A stretch of DNA of 19,383 nucleotides, from the NCBI GenBank assembly GCA_900319895.1, contig ONQK01000174.1:1-19383 (forward strand), given 5' to 3'. Below the pieces are notes generated by a model, which saw only the letters and a list, made by a program, of their open reading frames with translations, did no database searches and was not told where the DNA came from. Shown here piece by piece: positions 1 through 6,845 of the stretch (position 1 is its first letter; every line of letters begins with the position of its first letter). A program made the position numbers and the translations under genes. Origin of the DNA: an uncultured Prevotella sp. (GTDB lineage: Bacteria > Bacteroidota > Bacteroidia > Bacteroidales > Bacteroidaceae).

Positions 1-56
1 ACACACAATTGGGTGACCATTGTAAAATAACGCATAAGATATTTTTTCATTTGGTT

Positions 57-88
57 TGTGGCAGCCTATTGGCTGTCACATTTTTTTT
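57..88 (+). terminator. Rho-independent terminator of a gene left of the window
   Basis: A 10-bp stem (57-66 with 71-80, one G-T wobble) closes a four-base loop and is followed by eight T. It reads correctly on the plus strand, so it most likely ends a transcript entering from the left. No coding end could be assigned in bases 1-56, which have stops in several frames. Confidence 0.8.
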
Positions 89-137
89 GACCAAAATGAG
101 GGGGGGGAAGACGATGAAAACTAAGGGATTTACCGAT

Positions 138-187
138 ACATGAAATGCCCCCGAAAGTTAGACAAAAAAATCGGGGGCATTTCATGT
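138..187. terminator. Long perfect hairpin, probable terminator of the minus-strand operon
   Basis: Arms 138-154 and 171-187 are perfectly complementary over 17 bp around a 16-base loop. The core is a run of C and G flanked by AT-rich outer pairs. It lies about 80 bases beyond the stop of the exporter gene and would end its transcript. The A run (164-170, T on the minus strand) is inside the loop, not after the stem, so it is not a textbook intrinsic terminator. Confidence 0.55.
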
Positions 188-264
188 TTACAAATGGTGT
201 CTGCTGTGTTCTTTGCAGCAAAGATGTCCTTTCCTTCGAGCTTGTCTCGATATTTGGTCAAAGG

Positions 265-1155
265 CTATTCGGTGCAGTCTTTGCTTGCCATGACTACGCC
301 TACAAGGATGGCGATGCTGCCCAGCCATCCCATCATGGTCATGCGCTCGTTGAGCACAATCCAGCTTGCCACGATGGTTGCCACTGGGCTGAGGTAAATG
401 TAGTTGGCAGAGATGACGGCCCCCAGCTGCTTGGTGACGACGCTCCAAAGGGCGAAGCACAGGAGCGAAGCCACTATTCCAAGGAACAGCAGGTTGAACA
501 GGATTGTGGGTTGTGCCAGTCGGCCGAGGTCGAACTGCCAAGGCATGAAAAGGAAGATGGGCAGGGTGGTGAGTAGGCCATAGGCAAATACTTTCCGGGT
601 GATGAATACGGGTGAGTATCGGTTTGTGACGTTTTTCATCAGCAAACAGTATACGCCAAAGCAGAACGAGGAGAGCAAGGCCAGCAAGTCGCCTTTTGGA
701 TTGACTTTTAGTGTGCCAAATTGCCCGTCGAAGATGATGATTGCCACGCCAAGCAGTGCCAGCAGGGTTCCTGCTACGATGAGCCTGGTCATTTTTATGC
801 TTTTGGTGAAGATGTAGGCAAGCAGTAATGTAAAGAGCGGAGAGCCGGCCACTATGAAGCTGACGTTGTTGGCGAGTGTGTACTGCAGTGCATAGTTCTC
901 GGAGATGAAGTACATTGACCCTCCTGTTGTCCCGAGCAAAAACATGTAGAATTCGTCTTTCCAGTTGTCTGACCATAGTTTCTTGGGACTGATGAACAGT
1001 ATGCCGATGTAGGCGATGACCATTCTGGCGAAAAAGAGTTCGTCTTCTCTCATGCCGTCTTGCATGAGCACCTTGCTGCTGATGAGTGTGCTTCCCCAGA
1101 TGCAGACAATGATGAATGCGATGATGTGGAATTTTAGTTTAGGTAGTTTTTGCAT
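265..1155 (-). CDS. EamA/DMT-superfamily transporter
   Basis: A 296-residue, very hydrophobic protein of about ten membrane segments arranged as two EamA halves, the usual size and layout of drug/metabolite transporters in the inner membrane. Near the N-terminus it has IWGSTLISSK, the kind of segment found in the first helix of EamA proteins, and the second half ends with WIVLNERMTMMGWLGS, close to the conserved end of EamA repeats. The substrate cannot be read from sequence; relatives export amino acids, other metabolites or drugs. It starts 48 bases after the DAHP synthase/chorismate mutase stop, with no clear promoter between, so it is probably the last gene of that operon. An export role for aromatic compounds (as for YddG in the same superfamily) is only inferred from this position. 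Confidence 0.85.
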   Translation of the reverse strand: MQKLPKLKFHIIAFIIVCIWGSTLISSKVLMQDGMREDELFFARMVIAYIGILFISPKKLWSDNWKDEFYMFLLGTTGGSMYFISENYALQYTLANNVSFIVAGSPLFTLLLAYIFTKSIKMTRLIVAGTLLALLGVAIIIFDGQFGTLKVNPKGDLLALLSSFCFGVYCLLMKNVTNRYSPVFITRKVFAYGLLTTLPIFLFMPWQFDLGRLAQPTILFNLLFLGIVASLLCFALWSVVTKQLGAVISANYIYLSPVATIVASWIVLNERMTMMGWLGSIAILVGVVMASKDCTE

Positions 1156-1203
1156 ATTGATTGTTGTTTTTAGGCTTTGTTGGTTTATGTTTGAGGTACA
1201 TTG

Positions 1204-2271
1204 TCATTTTCTTTTGATGATGTTGCGCTGTTGGGTGATGCTTTCTTCGTGGATGCTTTGAAACACCTTGCGCATCGTTTCTGCCGAGATGCGGTATTGC
1301 TTGCCTAGTAGTTCTCTTGACACCATGATTTCGTCGTAGCGCTCGGGTTGAAGGACTGCGATATTGTTGTCGCGCTTATAGTGTCCGATTTCCCGGCTAA
1401 CATCCATTCTCTTGCCTAGCAGCTCGATGAGTTGGTGGTCGATTTCATCAATCTCGTTTCTGAGTTCCAGCAATTTCTTGTTGGATTTTTTTTTCTCCCT
1501 GATGACTAATTGATGGATGATGTCATAGAGCTTGTCTGGCGTGAGCTGCTGTTCTTTGTCTGTCCATGCCTGTTCTGGCTGACAGTGCGTCTCCACGATG
1601 AGCCCGTCAAACCCCAAGTCGAGTGCATGCTGGCTGAGTGGTTTGATGAGTTCTTTTTTCCCGCCGATGTGACTGGGATCGCAGATGATGGTCAATTCTG
1701 GCATTCTTCTCCGCAATTCGATGGGGACTTGCCACATGGGCGCGTTACGGTAAATTTTGTTACCGAAGCTAGTGAATCCACGGTGAATGGCAGCCATTCT
1801 TTTGATGCCTACACGCTCCAGGCGCTCGAAAGCGCCCATCCAGAGCCCTAGGTCGGGACTCATCGGATTTTTTATCAGCATGCACGCATCGCTTCCTCTC
1901 AGGCAGTCTGCCAATTCTTGTATCGCGAAGGGGCTGGCCGTTGTCCTGGCCCCAATCCAAAGGATGTCGATGGCGTATTCCATGGCTTTTTCCACATGCT
2001 CGGGTGTCGCTACTTCCGTGGCGACAAGCATCCCCGTTTCTTTTTTCACCCGTTGCAGCCATTGCAGCGCTATTTCTCCATTGCCTTCAAAGCCTCCGGG
2101 TTTGGTGCGCGGCTTCCAAACGCCAGCTCTGAAGCATTGGCAGCCGTGGCGGCGCAGCTGTTGTGCGGTGCAAACGACTTGTTCCTCGGTCTCGGCCGAG
2201 CAGGGGCCGGAGATGAGCAGTGGCTCCTTGCCGTTCGGGCTGAAAGGTAGTGGCTTGTTGGCTATGGGCAT
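1204..2271 (-). CDS. Bifunctional 3-deoxy-7-phosphoheptulonate synthase / chorismate mutase
   Basis: It catalyses the first step of the shikimate pathway (phosphoenolpyruvate plus erythrose 4-phosphate to DAHP) and, in a second domain, chorismate to prephenate. Residues 1 to about 255 are a type I-beta DAHP synthase: GPCSAE at 22-27, KPRTKPGGFEG at 53-63, CDPSHIGGKK, and the late PEQAWTDKEQQLTP segment. Residues 264-355 are an AroQ-type chorismate mutase helix bundle (ELRNEIDEIDHQLIELLGKR). This fusion order is known in Bacteroidota such as Porphyromonas gingivalis, where prephenate inhibits the synthase. The chosen start (355 residues) lies 13 bases after the upstream kinase stop and just before the conserved barrel; an in-frame ATG at 2334 would overlap the kinase and add 21 unconserved residues. 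The rest of the aromatic pathway is not in the window. Confidence 0.93.
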   Translation of the reverse strand: MPIANKPLPFSPNGKEPLLISGPCSAETEEQVVCTAQQLRRHGCQCFRAGVWKPRTKPGGFEGNGEIALQWLQRVKKETGMLVATEVATPEHVEKAMEYAIDILWIGARTTASPFAIQELADCLRGSDACMLIKNPMSPDLGLWMGAFERLERVGIKRMAAIHRGFTSFGNKIYRNAPMWQVPIELRRRMPELTIICDPSHIGGKKELIKPLSQHALDLGFDGLIVETHCQPEQAWTDKEQQLTPDKLYDIIHQLVIREKKKSNKKLLELRNEIDEIDHQLIELLGKRMDVSREIGHYKRDNNIAVLQPERYDEIMVSRELLGKQYRISAETMRKVFQSIHEESITQQRNIIKRK

Positions 2272-2284
2272 GTTTTGGAAGTGC

Positions 2285-2917
2285 TTATTTCTCTTGTTCT
2301 TCGAGCGGAAATAGTCCGAATAGTTTAGCGTCAATCATGTCTGTGACGAGTTGGAAGTCTTGTGGGTTGTTTTCAAACTTGACGTTGTCGCCGTCGACAA
2401 TAATCAAGTGCCCTTTGTAGGTCTTGATCCAGTCTTCGTAGCGTTTGTTGAGTCCTTGCAGATAGTCGATCCTGATGGTTTTTTCGTATTCTCTGCCTCG
2501 TTTCTCGATTTGCGAGACGATATTGGGGATGCTTGAACGGATGTAGATCATCAGGTCGGGAAGACTGACGAGTGACATCATGAGTTCAAACAAGTCTTGA
2601 TAATTGTCAAAGTCGCGGTCGCTCATCATGCCCATCTCGTGCAGGTTGGGAGCGAAAATCCTTGCGTCCTCGAAAATAGTCCGGTCTTGGATGACAGTTT
2701 CCCCACTTTTGTGGATGTCTACGATATCTTTGAAGCGTTTATTCAGAAAATATATCTGTACGTTGAACGACCACCGCTCCATGTCGGCGTAAAAGTCGTC
2801 CATGTACGGATTGTTGTCAATCGACTCAAATCGCGGTGTCCATCCATAACGCTTGGCAAGCATTCTGGTCAATGTCGTTTTGCCGCTTCCTATGTTTCCT
2901 GCTATGGCTATATGCAT
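2285..2917 (-). CDS. Deoxynucleoside kinase, second gene of a tandem pair
   Basis: A 210-residue P-loop kinase that phosphorylates deoxynucleosides to the 5'-monophosphates for salvage in the cytosol. Seen: Walker A GNIGSGKT at residues 7-14, the QDRTIFE segment at 77-83 (the DRS-type motif of the family), and the arginine-rich lid RGREYE near 140-145. The length is normal for bacterial dAK/dGK/dCK enzymes. By my own count it is about 54% identical to the gene at 2979-3611, and the first 17 residues are the same. Where the partner has DRS it has DRT, and its region at 84-95 differs strongly, so the two may prefer different bases. Which base it uses cannot be told from sequence alone. The gene follows its paralogue by 61 bases. 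Confidence 0.9.
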   Translation of the reverse strand: MHIAIAGNIGSGKTTLTRMLAKRYGWTPRFESIDNNPYMDDFYADMERWSFNVQIYFLNKRFKDIVDIHKSGETVIQDRTIFEDARIFAPNLHEMGMMSDRDFDNYQDLFELMMSLVSLPDLMIYIRSSIPNIVSQIEKRGREYEKTIRIDYLQGLNKRYEDWIKTYKGHLIIVDGDNVKFENNPQDFQLVTDMIDAKLFGLFPLEEQEK

Positions 2918-2978
2918 ATTCTCTAATCTTTAGTCTCTTTAATTTATTTGTTTTAAGGAGTTTTTTTTATTGTTCCCG

Positions 2979-3611
2979 TTATTTTTGAGGCAAATTGGGA
3001 AATAGCCCGAAAAGCCTGGCGTCGATTTTGTCGACAATGCCTGCAAAATCTCTGGGTTGATGCTGGAAATCGATGTCGTCGACGTCAATCACCAGTTTTT
3101 CACCATCATATTTGTTGAAAATAAACTCCTCGTAGCGTGCATTCAGGTTTTGTAAATACTCAATGGGCATGGTTTGTTCGTATTCGCGTCCTCGCTTTTG
3201 GATATTTGCTACCAAATGCGGTACGCCTGCCCTCAGATAAATCATCAGATTGGGCAGCTTCACCACATGCATCATCTGTTCGAACAGTTCCATATAAGTT
3301 GCAAAGTCACGGTCAGACATGTTTCCCATCGCTTTGTTGGTTGCCGTGAATACGTGCACTCCCTCGAAGATGCTGCGGTCTTGGACAATGGTGTGGCTGG
3401 CACGCACAATGTCCAATAAGTCACGGAAGCGCTGTTTGAGAAAAAACACTTCCAGGTTGAACGACCAACGGGGGATGTCGCGGTAATAGTCCTCCAAATA
3501 AGGATTGTAGTCCACCGCCTCAAAGCGTGCCTCCCAGCCGTAGTGATGAGCAAGCATTGTGGTCAAGGTCGTCTTGCCGCTACCGATATTTCCTGCTATG
3601 GCAATATGCAT
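2979..3611 (-). CDS. Deoxynucleoside kinase, first gene of a tandem pair
   Basis: The same 210-residue length and plan as its neighbour: Walker A GNIGSGKT (7-14), QDRSIFEG (77-84) and lid RGREYE (140-145). It is the first gene of the minus-strand cluster and has a promoter-like TAACTTTG about 55 bases upstream. Tandem kinase genes whose products pair as heterodimers are known from Lactobacillus acidophilus (dAK with dGK or dCK); whether these two also pair is an inference from the tandem layout and equal lengths. Both proteins end in a similar IDA(K/R)LFGLFP tail, consistent with a gene duplication followed by divergence. Substrate is unassigned. Confidence 0.9.
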   Translation of the reverse strand: MHIAIAGNIGSGKTTLTTMLAHHYGWEARFEAVDYNPYLEDYYRDIPRWSFNLEVFFLKQRFRDLLDIVRASHTIVQDRSIFEGVHVFTATNKAMGNMSDRDFATYMELFEQMMHVVKLPNLMIYLRAGVPHLVANIQKRGREYEQTMPIEYLQNLNARYEEFIFNKYDGEKLVIDVDDIDFQHQPRDFAGIVDKIDARLFGLFPNLPQK

Positions 3612-3666
3612 CTGACTTTTAATTTATATAGAATTAGGTGTAAGTCTTTTTCTCATAAAGACACCG

Positions 3667-3674
3667 CAAAGTTA
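3667..3674 (-). promoter_or_regulatory. Promoter -7 element for the kinase-aro-exporter operon
   Basis: TAACTTTG followed by C on the minus strand matches the Bacteroidota -7 consensus TAnnTTTG. It would start RNA near 3660, about 50 bases before the first kinase. No good TTTG lies 19-21 bases upstream, so the -33 element is weak. Confidence 0.6.
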
Positions 3675-3714
3675 ATCAAAAACCCTGAATTTACAGCATG
3701 ATTTTTCAAGTTTA

Positions 3715-3858
3715 ATGCGCTTTTTTTCGTATCGTAGTCTTGGAGAACGGCTCGGGAGAGCGGCAACAGTGTTCAAAACCAAAGGCGTCTTGCCGCATGG
3801 AAAGATGGCGGCAAGGGGCTGCCCGACAAATTTTCATGTAAAGTGCTTTATTTTTTAA
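3715..3858 (+). CDS. Possible 47-residue basic protein (hypothetical)
   Basis: An ATG-initiated frame of 47 codons runs through the GC-richer middle of an otherwise AT-rich spacer and stops at TAA 3856-3858. The predicted peptide is basic, with many R, K and G, and starts MRFFSYRSLG. I recognise no domain. The upstream bases are AT-rich, as before many Bacteroidota genes, but there is no clear promoter or ribosome site. It may be a real small gene, a dispersed intergenic repeat that happens to be open, or chance. The inverted repeat 3789-3815 lies inside it. Confidence 0.25.
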   Translation: MRFFSYRSLGERLGRAATVFKTKGVLPHGKMAARGCPTNFHVKCFIF

Positions 3859-3908
3859 GAAATTGTATAAAAAACATCAAAAAATGAGATTTTCCACACA
3901 AAAATAGT

Positions 3909-3916
3909 TATCTTTG
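3909..3916 (+). promoter_or_regulatory. Promoter -7 element for the peptidase pair
   Basis: TATCTTTG matches TAnnTTTG. RNA would start near 3922, leaving about 20 bases before ATG 3943. Because the motif covers the alternative GTG at 3916, it argues against that upstream start. The -33 element is weak (a T run at 3890-3893 with short spacing). Confidence 0.6.
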
Positions 3917-3942
3917 TGCGAAAATATAAAAAATGCGTGTTT

Positions 3943-5343
3943 ATGTTTAAAAAAGAAACTTACATTAAACGCCGTAACGAATTGAAAACAATGGTCGGAA
4001 ACGGCGTCATAATCTTATTCGGAAACAACGAATCACCCTGTAACTATCCTAATAATGGCTATTACCCGTTCCGCCAAGACTCTTCATTCTTGTATTACTT
4101 CGGACAGCAGCGCGACGGGCTGGTGGGGGTCATGGATATAGAGAATGACAGAGATACGCTCATTGGAAATGATATTGACATAGAGGATATCGTGTGGTAT
4201 GGTTCTGTAGACAGTGTCCGCGACCTTGCCGCGCAGGTTGGCGTGGAGCATTCGGCACCCATCGCAGCGCTGCAAGATATTTGCAACAATGCCCAAAAAC
4301 AAGGGCGAAAGATACACTTCCTGCCTCCTTACCGATTTGACACAAAGCTTCAAATCACCGACTTGCTGGGCATCCACCATAGCCAGCAAAAGAATGCAGC
4401 GTCAATGGAATTGATACGTGCCGTAGTGAAAATGCGTTCAGTCAAAGATGCGGAGGAAATCGAGGAACTCGAGCGCGCGGCAGAAATTGGCTACAAGATG
4501 CACACCACTGCTATGCGCCTGACCAAGCCCGGCGTGACAGAAAAGTTCATCGGTGGGCAAATCGATGGCATCGCTGCTTCATACGGCGCCAAAGTCAGCT
4601 TCCCAACGATTTTCTCGCAACATGGAGAAATCATGCATGGGAATCCATCTATGGCAACGTTGGAAGCCGGGCGTCTTGCCTTATGCGATTGCGGAGCAGA
4701 AACCATCAATTTTTATTGTTCCGACAACACTCGCACGCTGCCCGTCTCAGGAAAATACACGCAACGCCAATTGGAGATTTACAGCATCGTGGAAGCATGT
4801 CATGACCATGCCCTGGAAATATCCAAGCCGGGCGTAAGATACATGGATGTACATCTGTCCGTCTGTCGCATGATGGCCGACCGCCTGAAAGAGCTCGGAC
4901 TCATGAAAGGAAATACCGAAGATGCCGTGCGCGCCGGTGCCCACGCCATGTTCCTGCCGCATGGACTAGGCCACATGATGGGAATGGATGTACACGACAT
5001 GGAAGGGCTCGACCAGCGAAATGTGGGCTTTGACGAGGAGACACAGCCGATGCTCGACCAGTTTGGCACCAATGCACTGCGCATGGGAAGACGCTTGGAA
5101 GAAGGGTTTGTGGTGACCGATGAGCCAGGTATATACTTTATTCCCGCACTCATTGACGACTGGCGCGCGCAAGGCCTGCACAAGGATTTTCTCAACTATG
5201 ACCTTATCGAGACCTACAAGGACTTCGGAGGCATCCGCATAGAAGACGACATCCTCATCACAAAGGATGGCTGCCGATTTATAGGGAAAGAGCTCATTCC
5301 CTACCACCCCAAAGATGTGGAAGAATACATGGCAAATCACTAA
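3943..5343 (+). CDS. pepP: Xaa-Pro aminopeptidase (M24B family, aminopeptidase P type)
   Basis: It removes N-terminal residues that precede proline, using two metal ions in a pita-bread fold. From ATG 3943 it has 466 residues, normal for the Bacteroidota enzyme. All expected ligands are visible: Asp249 and Asp261 (LCDCGAE then SDNTRTLP), His344 in HGLGHMMGMDVHD, Glu394 in TDEPGIY and Glu434 in GGIRIEDD; the flanking His340 and His351 correspond to the catalytic histidines of Escherichia coli PepP. The first ~170 residues fit the non-catalytic aminopeptidase P N-terminal domain. No signal peptide is seen, so it is probably cytosolic. The secreted C1B peptidase follows 43 bases later with no promoter visible between, suggesting joint transcription. 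Confidence 0.93.
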   Translation: MFKKETYIKRRNELKTMVGNGVIILFGNNESPCNYPNNGYYPFRQDSSFLYYFGQQRDGLVGVMDIENDRDTLIGNDIDIEDIVWYGSVDSVRDLAAQVGVEHSAPIAALQDICNNAQKQGRKIHFLPPYRFDTKLQITDLLGIHHSQQKNAASMELIRAVVKMRSVKDAEEIEELERAAEIGYKMHTTAMRLTKPGVTEKFIGGQIDGIAASYGAKVSFPTIFSQHGEIMHGNPSMATLEAGRLALCDCGAETINFYCSDNTRTLPVSGKYTQRQLEIYSIVEACHDHALEISKPGVRYMDVHLSVCRMMADRLKELGLMKGNTEDAVRAGAHAMFLPHGLGHMMGMDVHDMEGLDQRNVGFDEETQPMLDQFGTNALRMGRRLEEGFVVTDEPGIYFIPALIDDWRAQGLHKDFLNYDLIETYKDFGGIRIEDDILITKDGCRFIGKELIPYHPKDVEEYMANH

Positions 5344-5386
5344 ATATTTCATATAAAAACCATTTAAAATTCAATTTAACAAAAAA

Positions 5387-6568
5387 ATGAAAAAACTGAT
5401 GACTCTTGCGCTTGTTGCACTTACTGCATTCAGCGCAAACGCACAGAGCAACAAGCCTGTGTTCACGGTTGTAAAGGAAAATCCTATTACAAGTATCAAG
5501 AACCAAAGCCGTTCAGGCACATGCTGGGCTTACTCCACATTGAGCTTTTTTGAAAGCGAAATCCTGAAAAAAAGCGGTAAAACCTATGACCTTTGCGAGT
5601 CTTTTGTTGCCAACAAAGACTACATGGATCGTGCAGTACAAGTCGTTCGCCTGCATGGCGACTGCCAATTTGCACAAGGCGGTAGCGCTTACGATGTTTA
5701 CCATGTACTGAAAAACTACGGCATCTGCCCAGAAGAAGCAATGCCGTTCCCAGGTTCGCTCTATGGAGATTCACTCAATAACTACAACGAGTTCTTCTCT
5801 GTCCTGGAGCCCATCGTCAACGCTGTTGCCAAGAGCAAGGCACCTAAGATTTCAAGCCAATGGAAGGTCAGCCTGCAAGGCGTTCTTGATGCATACCTTG
5901 GCAAATGTCCAGAAGAATTTACATACCAAGGCAAAAAATACACACCGAAATCTTTTGCGGCAAGCCTTGGGCTGAATTGGGACGACTATGTAACTTTCAC
6001 AAGCTACACACACCATCCCTTCTGGACAGAATTCCCCGTTGAGGTTCAAGACAACTGGCGCAACCCAGGCAGCTGGAACGTGCCCATGGAAGATATGATG
6101 CGCATCATCGACAACGCTGTCATGAATGGCTACACCGTGGCATGGGGGGGAGACGTCTCTGAAGAAGGATTCACACGCCAGGGACTGGCCTACATGATTG
6201 ACACAAAGGCGACAGAAAGCCTTGCCGGAAGCGACATGGCACGCTGGCTCAACCTTACAAAGGCAAAACGTACCAGCCTGCTTGACTCACTGGGATGCAA
6301 AGTCCCTGAAATCGTTCCGACACAAAAAATGCGCCAAGAACGTTTCGACAACTGGGAACTCACAGACGACCATGGCATGTTGATCTATGGCATCGCAAAA
6401 GACCAGCATGGCCGCGAATACTACATGGTAAAGAACTCATGGGGTGAAACCGGTGAGTACAAAGGAATTTGGTACATGACCAAGACTTTCATCGCTGCAA
6501 ACACGATGGATTATATGGTGAACAAAAATGCAGTACCCAAGGACATTCGGAAGAAGCTCGGCATTTAA
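5387..6568 (+). CDS. Secreted C1B-family cysteine peptidase (bleomycin hydrolase/aminopeptidase C-like)
   Basis: A papain-fold peptidase of 393 residues. The first ~20 residues (MKKLMTLALVALTAFSANAQ) form a typical signal peptide with cleavage after ANA or AQ, so the enzyme should reach the periplasm or beyond. The catalytic residues are clear: Gln40 and Cys46 in NQSRSGTCWAYS, His329 in DDHGMLIYG and Asn350 in VKNSWGE. The wide spacing between Cys and His and the insertion-rich middle are those of the C1B family, not of small papains. Family members act as aminopeptidases on peptides; a signal peptide is unlike the cytosolic PepC and bleomycin hydrolases. It lies 43 bases after pepP and is followed by a strong terminator. 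A role in peptide feeding is inferred. Confidence 0.9.
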   Translation: MKKLMTLALVALTAFSANAQSNKPVFTVVKENPITSIKNQSRSGTCWAYSTLSFFESEILKKSGKTYDLCESFVANKDYMDRAVQVVRLHGDCQFAQGGSAYDVYHVLKNYGICPEEAMPFPGSLYGDSLNNYNEFFSVLEPIVNAVAKSKAPKISSQWKVSLQGVLDAYLGKCPEEFTYQGKKYTPKSFAASLGLNWDDYVTFTSYTHHPFWTEFPVEVQDNWRNPGSWNVPMEDMMRIIDNAVMNGYTVAWGGDVSEEGFTRQGLAYMIDTKATESLAGSDMARWLNLTKAKRTSLLDSLGCKVPEIVPTQKMRQERFDNWELTDDHGMLIYGIAKDQHGREYYMVKNSWGETGEYKGIWYMTKTFIAANTMDYMVNKNAVPKDIRKKLGI

Positions 6569-6592
6569 CCGTTTTCATATTTTACACCAAAG

Positions 6593-6625
6593 ACTCCGCA
6601 TGTATGCCGCATGCGGAGTTTTTTT
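6593..6625 (+). terminator. Rho-independent terminator after the peptidase pair
   Basis: Perfect 10-bp stem (6593-6602 with 6610-6619), seven-base loop, then a run of seven T ending at 6625. It begins 25 bases after the C1B peptidase stop. Confidence 0.92.
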
Positions 6626-6737
6626 CGACCTGTTGGCAAAGCCGGAAAGACAAAAACGCCACAATAGCATACAACATGGCCCAAATAAGGAAAAATGAAG
6701 AAAAAATATTGCAAGAAAACGTTTTTTTCATTCTTTT

Positions 6738-6770
6738 TTTGTACCTTTACACGCAGAAACAATACTTTTG
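6738..6770 (+). promoter_or_regulatory. Promoter of recJ-recQ
   Basis: TTTG at 6738-6741, a 21-base gap and TACTTTTG at 6763-6770 match both Bacteroidota elements. RNA would start near 6776, giving a leader of about 70 bases before recJ. A second near-match, TACCTTTA at 6742-6749, lies just upstream. Confidence 0.7.
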
Positions 6771-6845
6771 CTAACCAAACTGTCGCTTTTGAGGCACCAC
6801 GGAAAGCAACTTTTGTATTCGGAAAATAATAATAAAACAATATAA

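Larger units (their letters stand above)
3612..3942. other. 331-base divergent intergenic region
   Basis: It holds promoters for the operons on both sides (3667-3674 minus, 3909-3916 plus). The centre, about 3740-3830, is clearly richer in G and C than the AT-rich flanks. That centre contains an open frame of 47 codons (3715-3858) and an 8-bp inverted repeat (3789-3796 with 3808-3815, loop 11). No riboswitch was recognised. Confidence 0.6.

Noticed and set aside
2272..2334. N-terminal extension of the DAHP synthase/chorismate mutase
   Set aside because: It overlaps the end of the upstream kinase and adds 21 residues before the conserved start of the barrel; the ATG at 2271 leaves a normal 13-base gap.
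3916..3942. GTG start for pepP nine codons upstream
   Set aside because: It lies at the end of the TATCTTTG promoter element, so it would not be in the transcript.
6676..6774. 32-codon plus frame before recJ
   Set aside because: Low-complexity peptide running straight through the promoter of recJ.
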